Positions 8,005-16,985 are shown, counted from the first letter of the stretch. The stretch is 64,000 nucleotides of DNA from Anaerobacillus arseniciselenatis (GCF_001865995.1 NZ_MLQQ01000040.1:62001-126000), one strand, 5' to 3'. A program made the numbers and translations. The notes: generated from the letters alone by a model not told the origin.

Positions 8005-9597
8005 ATGAAAAATTCCTATGAACAACAAGTACAATCACGAAAAACATTTGCGATTATTTCTCACCCTGATGCTGGTAAAACAACATTAACTGAAAAACTA
8101 CTTTATTTCGGTGGGGCGATTAGAGAAGCGGGCACAGTAAAAGGGAGAAAAAATTCAAAACACGCGATGAGTGATTGGATGGAGATCGAAAAACAAAGAG
8201 GTATCTCTGTCACAAGTTCAGTTTTAGAGTTTCAATATGACGACTACCACGTTAATATTTTAGACACTCCTGGACACGAAGATTTTAGTGAAGATACGTA
8301 CCGAACATTAACCGCTGCAGACTCTGCGACTATGTTAATCGATGTCGCTAAAGGGGTCGAGGCTCAGACGATTAAACTTTTTAAAGTTTGCCGAATGCGC
8401 GGTATCCCTATCTTTACGTTTATTAATAAGTTAGATCGACAAGGAAAAGAACCTTTTGAATTAATGGAAGAGTTGGAGGATGTGCTTGGAATAAGGTCAT
8501 ATCCAATGAATTGGCCAATCGGTATGGGACAAGATTTTAAAGCTGTTTATGATCGTCATAAAAAACGATTAGAACTTTACAATCACGAAAACCCTAGTAA
8601 TATCGATATCATAAGTATAAGTGGTCCTGATGATCCAAAAATCGATGAAATCATTAATGACGAAGGGCTCGTAAACCAGTTCCGAGAAGAAATGGAGCTT
8701 TTAGATGTAGCTGGCGACCAATACGATAAAGAGTCAATAGATAACGGCAAGCTAACTCCGATTTTCTTCGGAAGTGCGATTTCTAACTTTGGGGTACAAA
8801 CATTTTTAGAGCACTTTTTAGAAATGGCTCCATCACCCACTCCAAGGAAAAGTAATGAAGGTGTAGTTGATCCGCTCCATCAAAAATTCTCTGGTTTCGT
8901 ATTTAAAATTCAAGCGAACATGAATCCAGCCCACCGTGATCGAATTGCTTTTTTACGAATTACATCTGGGGTTTTCAAAAAGGGAATGAACGTTAATCAC
9001 GTTAGACTTGGAAAAAACATGAAATTAGCGCAACCAACCCAGTTTTTAGCACAAAGCCGAAATACGGTGGAAGAAGCTTATGCTGGCGACATCATCGGTT
9101 TATTTGATCCGGGAACGTTTCGTATCGGTGACACCCTCGTTGAAAACGGATCATTTGAATTTGATGAAATGCCACATTTCTCACCTGAACATTTTTGTGC
9201 GATTTCCGTTAAAGATGCCTTAAAGCATAAATCGTATGAAAAAGGAATTCGCCAATTAACTGAAGAAGGCGCGATCCAACTTTTCCAAACCTATCAAAAA
9301 GCCGTAGAACAACAAATTGTTGGTGTTGTTGGTGTGCTTCAATTTGAAGTATTAGAGCATCGGCTTAAATCGGAATACAAAGTTGATATTCGCCTTGAAA
9401 GGCTTCCGTTTTCTTATGCGAGATGGATTTCCGGAGAGAAAAAAGATATTGAGGCTTTTTCCAGGACACAACGAAACTTAGTAAAGGATCGTGATGATCG
9501 ACTCGTTGCTTTATTTGAAAATGATTTTCAGATGCGTACTGCTGAAGGTAAGTACCCTAACATCAAATTTTATGAAAACTCATTTATAAAAGAATAA
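8005..9597 (+). CDS. prfC: Peptide chain release factor 3 (RF3)
   Basis: Translational GTPase that removes RF1/RF2 from the ribosome after termination. 530 aa, full family length. The P-loop SHPDAGKTTLTEKL, switch II DTPGHEDFSEDTYR and NKLD motif are intact. The RF3-type C-terminal domain ends with GVVGVLQFEVLEHRLKSEY. AGAGG precedes the ATG. It is the only plus-strand gene in a run of minus-strand genes and interrupts the epimerase-med neighbourhood. A bcr-like repeat and a terminator follow. Confidence 0.95.
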   Translation: MKNSYEQQVQSRKTFAIISHPDAGKTTLTEKLLYFGGAIREAGTVKGRKNSKHAMSDWMEIEKQRGISVTSSVLEFQYDDYHVNILDTPGHEDFSEDTYRTLTAADSATMLIDVAKGVEAQTIKLFKVCRMRGIPIFTFINKLDRQGKEPFELMEELEDVLGIRSYPMNWPIGMGQDFKAVYDRHKKRLELYNHENPSNIDIISISGPDDPKIDEIINDEGLVNQFREEMELLDVAGDQYDKESIDNGKLTPIFFGSAISNFGVQTFLEHFLEMAPSPTPRKSNEGVVDPLHQKFSGFVFKIQANMNPAHRDRIAFLRITSGVFKKGMNVNHVRLGKNMKLAQPTQFLAQSRNTVEEAYAGDIIGLFDPGTFRIGDTLVENGSFEFDEMPHFSPEHFCAISVKDALKHKSYEKGIRQLTEEGAIQLFQTYQKAVEQQIVGVVGVLQFEVLEHRLKSEYKVDIRLERLPFSYARWISGEKKDIEAFSRTQRNLVKDRDDRLVALFENDFQMRTAEGKYPNIKFYENSFIKE

Positions 9598-9613
9598 GTA
9601 CAGACTATGAACT

Positions 9614-9760
9614 ATCAAGAAAAGCGCAAGCGCCTTGGTAAGCTTCGACAAGCGTTGGAGCGCCAGCAACGTTTTGCCTCCTCTTCAAATCTCCTTCGTG
9701 GATAGGCAAATCTTGATGGACCGAAACGCTCGAGAAGCTAGGCGCTAGAGCTAGACAAAG
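9614..9760. repeat. bcr-like dispersed repeat, copy 3
   Basis: AGAAAAGCGCAAGCGCC, TTCGACAAGCGTTGGAG, CAGCAACGTTTTGCC, TCTTGATGGACCG and GCTAGACAAAG in the same order as copies 1 and 2; directly downstream of prfC. Confidence 0.75.
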
Positions 9761-9797
9761 AAAAAAGCGGGACCTTATCGGTCACCCGCTTTTTTTC
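9761..9797. terminator. Rho-independent terminator shared by prfC and a small minus-strand gene
   Basis: AAAAAAGCGGG pairs with CCCGCTTTTTT across a loop, with T-runs on both strands. It overlaps the last codons of the 57-aa gene at 9775-9948. Confidence 0.85.
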
Positions 9798-9948
9798 TAT
9801 ATATTGTTTCAGCTCCAATTCCAAGAATAATCGCAATCACTACACTTAATGTTTCTGATAAATGAAAAAGGATATTTAACATTAAAAATATCGCTACAGT
9901 TGTAACACTAAAAACGATTAACCCAATTAAAATTTCTTTCGTTGTCAT
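9775..9948 (-). CDS. Small two-helix membrane protein, 57 aa
   Basis: ATG at 9946-9948 is preceded by TTAGGAGGAAAG, a strong ribosome site. The product begins MTTKEILIGLIVFSVTTVAI and contains two hydrophobic segments (about residues 6-28 and 33-48), ending RKKAGDR. No family recognised. It follows the epimerase gene by 33 bp on the same strand and is probably co-transcribed. Its stop lies inside the prfC terminator hairpin. Confidence 0.7.
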   Translation of the reverse strand: MTTKEILIGLIVFSVTTVAIFLMLNILFHLSETLSVVIAIILGIGAETIYRKKAGDR

Positions 9949-9981
9949 CTTTCCTCCTAAAATTACGGATCGTCCAATTAA

Positions 9982-10902
9982 CTATATTGAAAAATATAAA
10001 TGCTTATATTTTTCAATATGATCCCTTTGTGCTTTTAAACCTGTCTTTAAATGAATGGTTACTTTAAACCCTAATTCCGAGACTACCTTTTCATTACTAA
10101 TTAAAACTTTCATCTTTTCATCTCGTGGATAGACAGATGGATCATTAGTAAGGATCTCATAGCCCTTAAACCATTCATTCGTTTTACTAGTCGACAAATT
10201 ATAAATCGCGTTCTTACAATCTTTTTTTTCTCCTGCTTTAATAAGTGTATCAAGAATATCGTCAATATACAAAACATCTTCAGTAACGCGGTCAAAATCT
10301 ATTTCCTTACATGAAGCTGTTTTATTTGTAATTAATTGATGGTAAGTCATGTCTATTCTTTGCCAAGGGCCGTAAATAGTAGGTAAACGAAAAATAACAT
10401 AAGGCACATCTCTATCTTTACAACGTGCACTAATTAACGACTCTGCAGCCATTTTTGTTAAGCTATAGGGTGTTGTCGGATTTAATGGTGTTTTTTCAGT
10501 AACAATACCACATCGTTCTCCATATACTGCTGTCGATGACGTGTAAATAATTTTTGTTTTTTTATTACAAGCATCAATGATTTTTCCGGTTACACCGACG
10601 TTGTCTTCAATGGTCGTTCGTAATACTCCCCAATTACGATCTCTACTAGTCGCTGCTGCTAGATGGTAAACAATCTCTACATCCGAAAAAAGTTGTTCTA
10701 AGTTCATATTCTCAATTTTTTCATGAATAAAACGAAATTGGGCATTCCTTCCAATGTATAAAAGCTTCTCTTCACATATATCCTTTAGTCTCTCATCGAT
10801 AATTCCATCAATTCCGATGACTTCATAACCACTCTCGAGAAGTCGGTTACAAAGTGAAATGCCGATAAACCCAAGCGCACCAGTAACAACTATTTTCTTC
10901 AT
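9982..10902 (-). CDS. NAD(P)-dependent epimerase/dehydratase (extended SDR)
   Basis: 306-aa nucleotide-sugar epimerase-type enzyme. Rossmann motif VTGALGFIG at residues 6-14, YTSSTAVYG for the catalytic Ser/Thr, and PYSLTKMAAE carrying the YxxxK pair; RLPTIYGPWQ is the usual downstream block. ATG at 10900-10902 is preferred over the upstream GTG because TGGAGGAG sits between them. Substrate not deducible. In several bacilli a similar epimerase and a hydrolase lie between yjzC and med, as here. Confidence 0.85.
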   Translation of the reverse strand: MKKIVVTGALGFIGISLCNRLLESGYEVIGIDGIIDERLKDICEEKLLYIGRNAQFRFIHEKIENMNLEQLFSDVEIVYHLAAATSRDRNWGVLRTTIEDNVGVTGKIIDACNKKTKIIYTSSTAVYGERCGIVTEKTPLNPTTPYSLTKMAAESLISARCKDRDVPYVIFRLPTIYGPWQRIDMTYHQLITNKTASCKEIDFDRVTEDVLYIDDILDTLIKAGEKKDCKNAIYNLSTSKTNEWFKGYEILTNDPSVYPRDEKMKVLISNEKVVSELGFKVTIHLKTGLKAQRDHIEKYKHLYFSI

Positions 10903-11025
10903 AAACAACTCCTCCACAAGAAAAGCGCAAACGCGTTGGTAAGCTTTGCAGCTTCATCGATTAACATCTTGTGCTTTATTTCATTCCATTTCTCAATTTT
11001 ATGAAATAACTACCTCAATTATGAT

Positions 11026-11062
11026 CAAAACCTCCTCTACACGATCGTAAAAGGAGGTTTTG
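11026..11062 (-). terminator. Terminator of the hydrolase-like gene
   Basis: CAAAACCTCCT pairs with AGGAGGTTTTG; it begins one base after the stop codon of the minus-strand gene at 11063. Confidence 0.75.
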
Positions 11063-11806
11063 TTATAGTGGTTTTTCATGACTTTTCAAAAATTGTATCG
11101 TTGGCTTTGCCAATCTTTGAAATGATTTTTCTTCTAGAAAAATTGATAACTCAATTTCTAAATCACTTTGATTACTAAGTTGTTCATAAGGTCTAACATG
11201 TTGTTCTAATGAGTAAGGAGTTCGGTCTAAACAGTGAAGAATTTTCAGCGGTATAGGCATTGCTTTATAACTACTTGAATTCATCAATGAAAGTACGTTT
11301 TCTAATTCACATTCTTCTACATTGTAAGCTAACTTTAATTCTTTTAAAAAGCGTTTATAAAAAAGCTTATTTCTTTTTTCAGTATTAAAATAATGCATTA
11401 AATTCAAACACGGATTAATCATTACTACTGATCGAAACGAAGATTTCATATTGGGGATCAACTTCGCAGCGATTAACGCTCCCATCCCTTCAGCAATTAC
11501 ATGTGCTTTTTTATTCAATATTTCTTTAATCATTACTTCTTTATATAATCTTTGCATATATCTACAGGCGTCATCACTTCCCCAATTTCTGCCGAATAAG
11601 TTAGAATAAATCACAGTATACCCTGCATCTTTCAACTGTTCAATAAATTGATATTGATCAGGACGCTGATGCCATGAACTTGTATAATGATTCACATAAT
11701 GGTTAACATCACCTATTATGAAAACTGCAAAGCCGTTTGGCTTTCTTGGTAAATGAATAACATTCCATTCTCCCCCGACCAAAAAAAATCTTTCTGTAAT
11801 AGCCAT
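11063..11806 (-). CDS. Alpha/beta-hydrolase-like protein lacking the nucleophile serine
   Basis: 247-aa protein with the outline of an alpha/beta hydrolase: a strand-rich start (FAVFIIGDVNHYV), the segment HVIAEGMGALIAAKLI in nucleophile-elbow position, then SVVMINPCLNL. The expected G-x-S-x-G reads A-E-G-M-G, so Ser appears to be replaced by Gly and classical hydrolase activity is doubtful. No signal peptide. Context (yjzC, this gene, epimerase, med) matches the B. subtilis yjaU/yjaV neighbourhood as I recall it. A role as a non-enzymatic or altered enzyme is inference. Confidence 0.6.
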   Translation of the reverse strand: MAITERFFLVGGEWNVIHLPRKPNGFAVFIIGDVNHYVNHYTSSWHQRPDQYQFIEQLKDAGYTVIYSNLFGRNWGSDDACRYMQRLYKEVMIKEILNKKAHVIAEGMGALIAAKLIPNMKSSFRSVVMINPCLNLMHYFNTEKRNKLFYKRFLKELKLAYNVEECELENVLSLMNSSSYKAMPIPLKILHCLDRTPYSLEQHVRPYEQLSNQSDLEIELSIFLEEKSFQRLAKPTIQFLKSHEKPL

Positions 11807-11884
11807 AATATCTCCCTCGCAAAATTCATTCTCTTCTATACTGTATGCGAGGTTATTTTTAGTTTGTATAGGGTAGTACCTATT

Positions 11885-12007
11885 TTACTTATTTTCATTG
11901 TTGTCTAACTCTCGCTTTAGTTCTTCAATTCTCTCTTGACCATATGTCGTTAAGTTTTTCTCAGATTGATTTAATAATGCTTCTAGCTCTTGCTTTTTTT
12001 CCTCCAA
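11885..12007 (-). CDS. Small charged helical protein, 40 aa
   Basis: TTG start at 12005-12007, eight nt after TTTGGAGGG. The product MEEKKQELEALLNQSEKNLT... ending ELKRELDNNENK has heptad-like spacing and is probably one amphipathic helix or short coiled coil. No family recognised. Same strand as its neighbours, between yjzC and the hydrolase-like gene. Confidence 0.6.
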   Translation of the reverse strand: MEEKKQELEALLNQSEKNLTTYGQERIEELKRELDNNENK

Positions 12008-12084
12008 TCTACAACCCTCCAAATTGTGTTTTTATTAGTTTATGCCAAAAAGAAGTACTCAATGCCCTTCCCAACTCTTTTTCA

Positions 12085-12260
12085 TACTAAACCGTCATGA
12101 CGATTTACCGTCACCATCTATCATGGAAAAGGCGGGTGCTTTCCCTCACTTCACCTTGACCTTCTATTCGAATCTCAGACGTTCGTTCGCAAAAGCACCC
12201 ACCTTTTTTTCATACAAAATCACCATGACGACGGTAACCGTTACCATCTAGTATGGAAAA
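12085..12260. repeat. Covarying palindrome (TTTTCATAC family), copy 1
   Basis: GGCGGGTGCTTT pairs with AAAGCACCCACC about 70 bp later. The palindrome is flanked by TTTTCATACxAAA and GTCATGACG / CCGTCACCATCTA blocks on both sides. One of about ten copies in the window. It is followed by CCAACAAACCAACTAA microsatellite-like sequence to about 12312. Confidence 0.7.
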
Positions 12261-12364
12261 GTCGGGCGAGGGTCCTAACCAACTCATATCTAACCAACAA
12301 ACCAACTAAATACAAATAAAGCACTAAGGTAAATTTCACCTTAATGCTCTACTCACTAATTTAA

Positions 12365-12544
12365 TTAAAACTTACTTTTATACGTCCATTTTCGATTATG
12401 GTTCGTTGTTTCTGGAAAATGATCTCCAGCCTTTAGTTTCACTTTTTTAGGGTTTTGTACCATATCTCCTGTTTCACCAATCTCTACATAAATCCCATTG
12501 TTTGGTGCTTTTTGTCCGTGATCAAATTGACGGTTTTGTCCCAT
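12365..12544 (-). CDS. yjzC: YjzC family protein
   Basis: 59-aa protein of the conserved Bacillaceae YjzC family, recognised by MGQNRQFDHGQKAPNNGIY, VEIGETGDMV and LKAGDHFPET. The ATG at 12542-12544 follows GGAGTG by seven nt; an upstream in-frame ATG lacks a ribosome site. Function unknown. In B. subtilis yjzC lies just after argF and before the med-fab genes; here the arginine operon is 16 kb away, showing that the respiratory region now separates them. Weak stem AGCACTAAGGT / ACCTTAATGCT at 12320-12348 may terminate it. Confidence 0.85.
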   Translation of the reverse strand: MGQNRQFDHGQKAPNNGIYVEIGETGDMVQNPKKVKLKAGDHFPETTNHNRKWTYKSKF

Positions 12545-12629
12545 TTTGTAACACTCCAATCCATTCATAATAAATTCTTTATTAATATGGATCTCTTTCT
12601 AAAGATTATTACGGAAAGTGTAAGTGGAT

Positions 12630-13349
12630 TTAAAAAATAATTCCAATACCTACTACAAAAATAACACTATTAGCTATCTCAATTAAGCCAATTTGCACAG
12701 GTTTATATCTTTTTTGTTTTGGCATCATCCACGCTTTTAATGAACTTATTAAAAATATTAAAGCAATCATAGGCATCCCTAGCAAAACAAAAATCAATAC
12801 CGTAAAGCCGTGAAATACATTGGAATTCATTAGAAATTTTTTATTTCCGTTTTCACGAATTAATGTTTTTACATGAAATACACTAGCAGTAAAGAACATA
12901 ATGTTGATCGTCATAAGTATAAAAGTTATCGCTTCAATTGTGCCACTTCCGATGTAATATGAAATAACAACTAAAAATGATAGGGCAATGATCGCACATA
13001 AATCATTGATAAATAGTCGTTCTTTTTTCAACTTTGCAAAAACAATATTAAGAATAAAGAAAGGAAGAATAAATAAGCTAATTAGAATAATTTCTGGAAT
13101 AAGATATAAGACCGGAAATGTGAAAATAGTACCAATTAATACATAAACGAATAGTGATGGCACCGCTGTTTTCAAAAGTTTCGGTTGTCTCACAAAAGTT
13201 AATAATGGAGCAGAAGCAAAGTAAAACGCTAAAACACCTATAAAAAAGAACCAATGAACCAAAGTTACTTCAGTTGCTAACATCCCGATTAAGTAAGGCA
13301 CTATTAACATCGCCCACGCCCCGTGCTCTCTAGGTATAAACCATTTCAT
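12630..13349 (-). CDS. ywiC: YwiC-like integral membrane protein
   Basis: 239-aa polytopic membrane protein with about seven hydrophobic segments, opening with the family signature MKWFIPREHGAWAMLIVPYL. Function unknown. In B. subtilis ywiC lies beside the fnr/nar genes, as here. A palindromic Fnr-type box at 13561-13576 lies upstream, with TATAAA on the minus strand at 13531-13536 as a possible -10, so anaerobic expression is plausible. Confidence 0.85.
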   Translation of the reverse strand: MKWFIPREHGAWAMLIVPYLIGMLATEVTLVHWFFFIGVLAFYFASAPLLTFVRQPKLLKTAVPSLFVYVLIGTIFTFPVLYLIPEIILISLFILPFFILNIVFAKLKKERLFINDLCAIIALSFLVVISYYIGSGTIEAITFILMTINIMFFTASVFHVKTLIRENGNKKFLMNSNVFHGFTVLIFVLLGMPMIALIFLISSLKAWMMPKQKRYKPVQIGLIEIANSVIFVVGIGIIF

Positions 13350-13560
13350 CGTAACCCCTCATTTCTATTTAAAGTGGATTTACACTTTAATGAACTTCAT
13401 ACTCCTTATTTAGCAGCGCCCCTAGGATGTTACATCTATTTGAGTTAAACCCTTCTCAACTAATAGTTGTAATGGAAGTCGCTAATTTATTGTATTATGA
13501 AATTCACTCACTTGTAATGTAATTTATACTTTTATATTACTGAAAAAAGAGCCAAACCTA

Positions 13561-13576
13561 AGTGATTATTATCACT
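13561..13576 (-). promoter_or_regulatory. Fnr-type box, probably for ywiC
   Basis: AGTGATTATTATCACT is a perfect dyad fitting TGTGA-N6-TCACT except for the first base. On the minus strand TATAAA at 13531-13536 would put its centre near -43 relative to the ywiC start site. Confidence 0.6.
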
Positions 13577-13597
13577 TATTCAAGGCATTCACATAAT

Positions 13598-13613
13598 TGT
13601 GATATTTTACACT
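13598..13613 (+). promoter_or_regulatory. Fnr-type box for the 13698 gene
   Basis: TGTGATATTTTACACT matches 8 of 10 defined positions. TATATT at 13635-13640 would start transcription near 13647, placing the box centre at about -41.5, the classical activating position. Confidence 0.55.
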
Positions 13614-13697
13614 GTGTATATACAGTTTTCTTGTTATATTAATTCATAGAAGAAAAACCTTTATTTATTATTAAACGATTGACTGGGGTTGATTTAA

Positions 13698-14243
13698 ATG
13701 TTAGAAGTTACATTCACATATGAAGGTGAACAACCAATATTTGAGACATTACGACTATTAAATTTTAAATATATCGATGGGATTTACGTTTTAAAAAATA
13801 AGGAACTACAATACACTATAACGGCTGAAAATAATGCGACTGCAAAGAAGCTGGTTGTAGAGTTTTCCAAAGAGTTATCGTTCGAACAATACAAACATAT
13901 TCATAAAATTATAAAAGCAATTTCTGAAAACATTGTGGCCGATTTAGACGATCATTTAGCATTAATGGGTTATTTAGAAGATGGAAGTGAAGCGTATATT
14001 TATCATGGTTGGAATCAATGGTTAAAATTTCTAGAAGCTGCTAAGCACGTTTCAATGGAGGGTCAAAAGGTTCAAGTGTATGATAATCAGTTACTCATTG
14101 CTGAGGGGATTTTAGTTGATGCAGTTAAAAACGAAGCGTCTAACGACGACTTTAAAGTCATCCAATGTACACTCATTTCAAAAGACGGTGAAAAATCAGT
14201 AATGGGAGAAGACCTGAAGATTATTCCGACAGGGGAATTTTAG
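13698..14243 (+). CDS. Uncharacterised cytoplasmic protein beside fnr, 181 aa
   Basis: No family recognised. The product MLEVTFTYEGEQPIFETLRL... is soluble, acidic, without signal peptide or cysteine motifs. A first half of alternating strands and helices (about 1-80) is followed by a second segment with YIYHGWNQWLKFLEAAKHVS and a strand-rich end (VIQCTLISKDGEKSV). The ribosome site is weak (TGGGGTTGAT). It diverges from ywiC and converges on fnr. An Fnr box with a well-spaced -10 upstream suggests anaerobic induction; any respiratory role is inferred from that and position only. Confidence 0.75.
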   Translation: MLEVTFTYEGEQPIFETLRLLNFKYIDGIYVLKNKELQYTITAENNATAKKLVVEFSKELSFEQYKHIHKIIKAISENIVADLDDHLALMGYLEDGSEAYIYHGWNQWLKFLEAAKHVSMEGQKVQVYDNQLLIAEGILVDAVKNEASNDDFKVIQCTLISKDGEKSVMGEDLKIIPTGEF

Positions 14244-14327
14244 TTAATTTACAATTTATAATTAAAACCTTTGTTAGTGTTGCTTCATAGCATTCCTATC
14301 AATAACTGTCCATTTTAAATTGTAAAA

Positions 14328-14411
14328 TAAAAGGCTGTCCATTAAGTGTCTGACACCAGGTACTATAGTTAGTACATAACGGTGCCTGACACTTATCGAA
14401 CAGCGCTTTTT
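14328..14411. terminator. GTGTCAGACAC-type terminator between convergent genes
   Basis: AAAAGGCTGTcC pairs with a decayed GAACAGCGCTTTT. Inner arms are AAGTGTCTGACACC and GGTGCCTGACACTT. It lies between the 13698 gene and the fnr stop. Confidence 0.7.
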
Positions 14412-15121
14412 TAAATCGTACAAATCTCTACTGGGCAATCACCGCAATGTAAATAATCCTTTAAAAATTGAATATCTCTGACAGTAATAAAGCCTTTATC
14501 AACACTTATTATCTTATCTTTTTTCAAGTCATTTAACATTCGATTAACACTCTCACGTGTCGTTCCGATATAGTTAGCAATATCTTGATTTGTTAATTGA
14601 ACATTAATTAAAATACCGTCATCTGATTTTACACCATAGGAATTGCTAAAACGAATCAGTGTCGAATAAAAAGCACCCGTTTTACCACAAAGGATTAAAT
14701 CACGAAATTTAGCTTGTGTTGATTGCGTATGCCTAGCAAACCATTTCATAAAGGCAACAGCAATTTCACCATTTCGTCTAAATATTTCCTCTAACGCCAC
14801 TCGTTCAAATTTAACAAGAACAGCATCCTCGATTACTTCGGCAGTAACACTAATCGACATATCATTAAATAAGCCAACTTCACCTACGAGCTCATCCGTT
14901 TGCTTCAAATGAACACTAAACTCTTTTCCATCAGCGGTCATTTTACTAAGACGAACTTTCCCGGACCTGATTAAATAAACACTTTCAGGAAAGTCACCTT
15001 CATAAAATAAAAAAGTTCCACTAGGTACGTTAATTTCCAAGCCAATTGATAATAACAATTCTTGGTTTTCTTTTGACAGTTCATTAAAGAAACGCTTCAT
15101 TTGCAGCTCTTTCTTTTCCAT
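14411..15121 (-). CDS. fnr: Anaerobic regulator Fnr, Bacillus type
   Basis: 236-aa Crp/Fnr-family transcription factor: cyclic-nucleotide-like beta-barrel (about 20-125), dimer helix, and a winged helix-turn-helix with NQDIANYIGTTRESVNRML. The C-terminus CGDCPVEICTI supplies Cys 226, 229 and 234, and Asp 141 is present, matching the three-cysteine plus Asp141 ligand set of the B. subtilis [4Fe-4S] Fnr rather than the N-terminal cysteines of E. coli FNR. It would sense oxygen loss and activate the boxes listed here. GAGGTT precedes the ATG. It lies downstream of two narK genes on the same strand. Confidence 0.93.
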   Translation of the reverse strand: MEKKELQMKRFFNELSKENQELLLSIGLEINVPSGTFLFYEGDFPESVYLIRSGKVRLSKMTADGKEFSVHLKQTDELVGEVGLFNDMSISVTAEVIEDAVLVKFERVALEEIFRRNGEIAVAFMKWFARHTQSTQAKFRDLILCGKTGAFYSTLIRFSNSYGVKSDDGILINVQLTNQDIANYIGTTRESVNRMLNDLKKDKIISVDKGFITVRDIQFLKDYLHCGDCPVEICTI

Positions 15122-15281
15122 TAAGAAAACCTCATTTCATTTTAGATTAATATTACATTATTAAATATTGTCAGTATAATTAATAATTAATTATTCACTT
15201 ATTATATTAACACTATCCTTATGTTATTAAAAGGAAAAGTGTCCACTATAAAAAATTATTAAACTTAATTTATGTCTATTT

Positions 15282-15296
15282 TGTGTACATAACACA
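15282..15296 (-). promoter_or_regulatory. Weak Fnr/Rex-like dyad upstream of fnr
   Basis: TGTGTACATAACACA is a dyad with only five bases between its arms, so it fits neither the Fnr nor the Rex consensus exactly. AATAAT on the minus strand at 15255-15260 is a possible -10 at suitable distance. The 15122-15458 gap otherwise holds AT-rich sequence only. Confidence 0.3.
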
Positions 15297-15458
15297 TTAA
15301 TAAATTGTACCATGAAGTTAACTATAAGTAAATTGAATTAACAATGGATAGAAGAACTCATCAATTGACTTCTCAAGTAACTTTACTTTTGACTCAAAAG
15401 GCAAATAGTAAAAACGTATTAATGAAAGGCTCTTTTCGTAAAAGAAAAAGGAACCCAA

Positions 15459-16985
15459 TTAGGCCCCTTTTATTTGTTGCTTATTTATATTTGTTGCCCC
15501 TTGAGCTTGTAACTCTTTTTCCTGTTGCGCTAAATCAACGCTTGATAATTCATATTCTTCACCGTGTGACCCTTTAGGCTCATCTAAAAATAGAAGGCAG
15601 AAAAGAAAACTAAAGAACGCGCCACCAGCTAAAATAAAGAAAAATGTTTGTGGTGATACTAATGTGAAAATTGTTAAATATACTACAGCTCCAACGTTAC
15701 CGTACGCTCCAGCCATACCAGAGATTTGACCAGTTATTCGTTTTTTAATAAGTGGAATAACAGCAAATGTCGCTCCCTCTGCTCCTTGTATAAACATTGA
15801 GGTTAACACAGTTACTGCAACTGCTAAAATTAACGGCCACTCGGAGTTAATGAGTCCCATTCCTGCTAGGCCTAGTCCAATACCGAACATATAGATCAAC
15901 ATAACGGTTTTTCGACTACTCATCTTATCAGAAAGCCAACCACCGAAAGGTCTTGCAAATAAATTCACAAAAGCAAATGAAGAAGCAATTAATCCTGCAG
16001 CTGTTGCCGTTAACCCGAACGTTGTTAAAAAGAATAACGGTAACATCGATACGATCGCAAGCTCAGCTCCGAAGTTAGCAAAATACGTTGTATTTAGTGC
16101 TGCAACATTTTTAAATTTATATTTATCATCTTCAGGGACACCTTCCCTTAAGATCGGTAAATTCACTCTTAAAATTTGCACAATTTGATAAATTAAAACA
16201 ACTACTAGTACTACATATATAATATATAATGCTTGATCAGATAGAAATTCTAAATTATTTAAACGCCATGAAAGTAACCCTAATGCTCCCACTAATGGCA
16301 CTGTCCAAAGTATTAATTGGATCATGTCACCGTAAGTACTTACTTCCATTGCTGCTGTTTTTCGTGGTTTTGTATAAACTTTTCCTTCAGGAGTATCACT
16401 TACGACAAACCAGTAAATAACTCCATAAATTAAACATGCGATCCCACTAAAGGCAATTGCATAACGCCAACCTTCATCTCCACCAAACATTGTGATTGCA
16501 ACCCATGGAAGAACAATTGCAGCTGCGGCAGACCCGAAGTTACCCCAACCAGCATAAAAACCTTCTGCAAACCCAACACTTTTCGGAGGAAACCATTCTG
16601 AAACCATTCGAATACCTACAACAAAACTTGCTCCGATTGAACTTAATAATAAACGAGAAACAAATAATTGCATCCAAGTATTACCAAAAGCAAACATAAA
16701 TGTCGGTATAGCCATTACGATAAGTAAAATCGAGAAAACTCTTCTAGGTCCATATTTATCAAGTAACATTCCGATAACTATTCTAGCAGGAATCGTTAAT
16801 GCTACGTTTAAAATCCCTAATGCTGCGATGTGATCCATCGTTAACCAACCAACGGATTCAACCATCGTTCCAGCGAGTGGTGCCATATTAAACCATGCAA
16901 AAAATGAAACGAAAAACGCAATCCACGTTAAGTGTAACGTCCGTGTTTGTGGATTTTTAAATTTAAATAAATCTTTACTTGTCAT
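15459..16985 (-). CDS. narK: Nitrate/nitrite transporter NarK, second paralogue
   Basis: 508-aa major-facilitator protein of the nitrate-nitrite porter group, with at least 12 hydrophobic segments. Nitrate-signature blocks GWGNFGSAAAAIVLP and GAYGNVGAVVYLT are present, as is the MFS loop LLDKYGPRRVFS. ATG at 16983-16985 follows a GGGGGA ribosome site. It lacks the N-terminal charged extension of the neighbouring narK and carries a longer loop after TM6 (KVYTKPRKTAAMEVSTYGDM) plus extra helices. It follows narK1 by 106 bp and likely shares its Fnr-dependent promoter. Antiport versus proton symport cannot be told. Confidence 0.92.
   Translation of the reverse strand: MTSKDLFKFKNPQTRTLHLTWIAFFVSFFAWFNMAPLAGTMVESVGWLTMDHIAALGILNVALTIPARIVIGMLLDKYGPRRVFSILLIVMAIPTFMFAFGNTWMQLFVSRLLLSSIGASFVVGIRMVSEWFPPKSVGFAEGFYAGWGNFGSAAAAIVLPWVAITMFGGDEGWRYAIAFSGIACLIYGVIYWFVVSDTPEGKVYTKPRKTAAMEVSTYGDMIQLILWTVPLVGALGLLSWRLNNLEFLSDQALYIIYVVLVVVLIYQIVQILRVNLPILREGVPEDDKYKFKNVAALNTTYFANFGAELAIVSMLPLFFLTTFGLTATAAGLIASSFAFVNLFARPFGGWLSDKMSSRKTVMLIYMFGIGLGLAGMGLINSEWPLILAVAVTVLTSMFIQGAEGATFAVIPLIKKRITGQISGMAGAYGNVGAVVYLTIFTLVSPQTFFFILAGGAFFSFLFCLLFLDEPKGSHGEEYELSSVDLAQQEKELQAQGATNINKQQIKGA

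Noticed and set aside
12042-12251. 69-codon plus-strand frame
   Set aside because: It lies entirely within a dispersed palindromic repeat.
15282-15296. Rex operator upstream of fnr
   Set aside because: The dyad TGTGTACATAACACA lacks the 8-bp centre and TTGTGAA arms of Rex sites; recorded only as a weak candidate.
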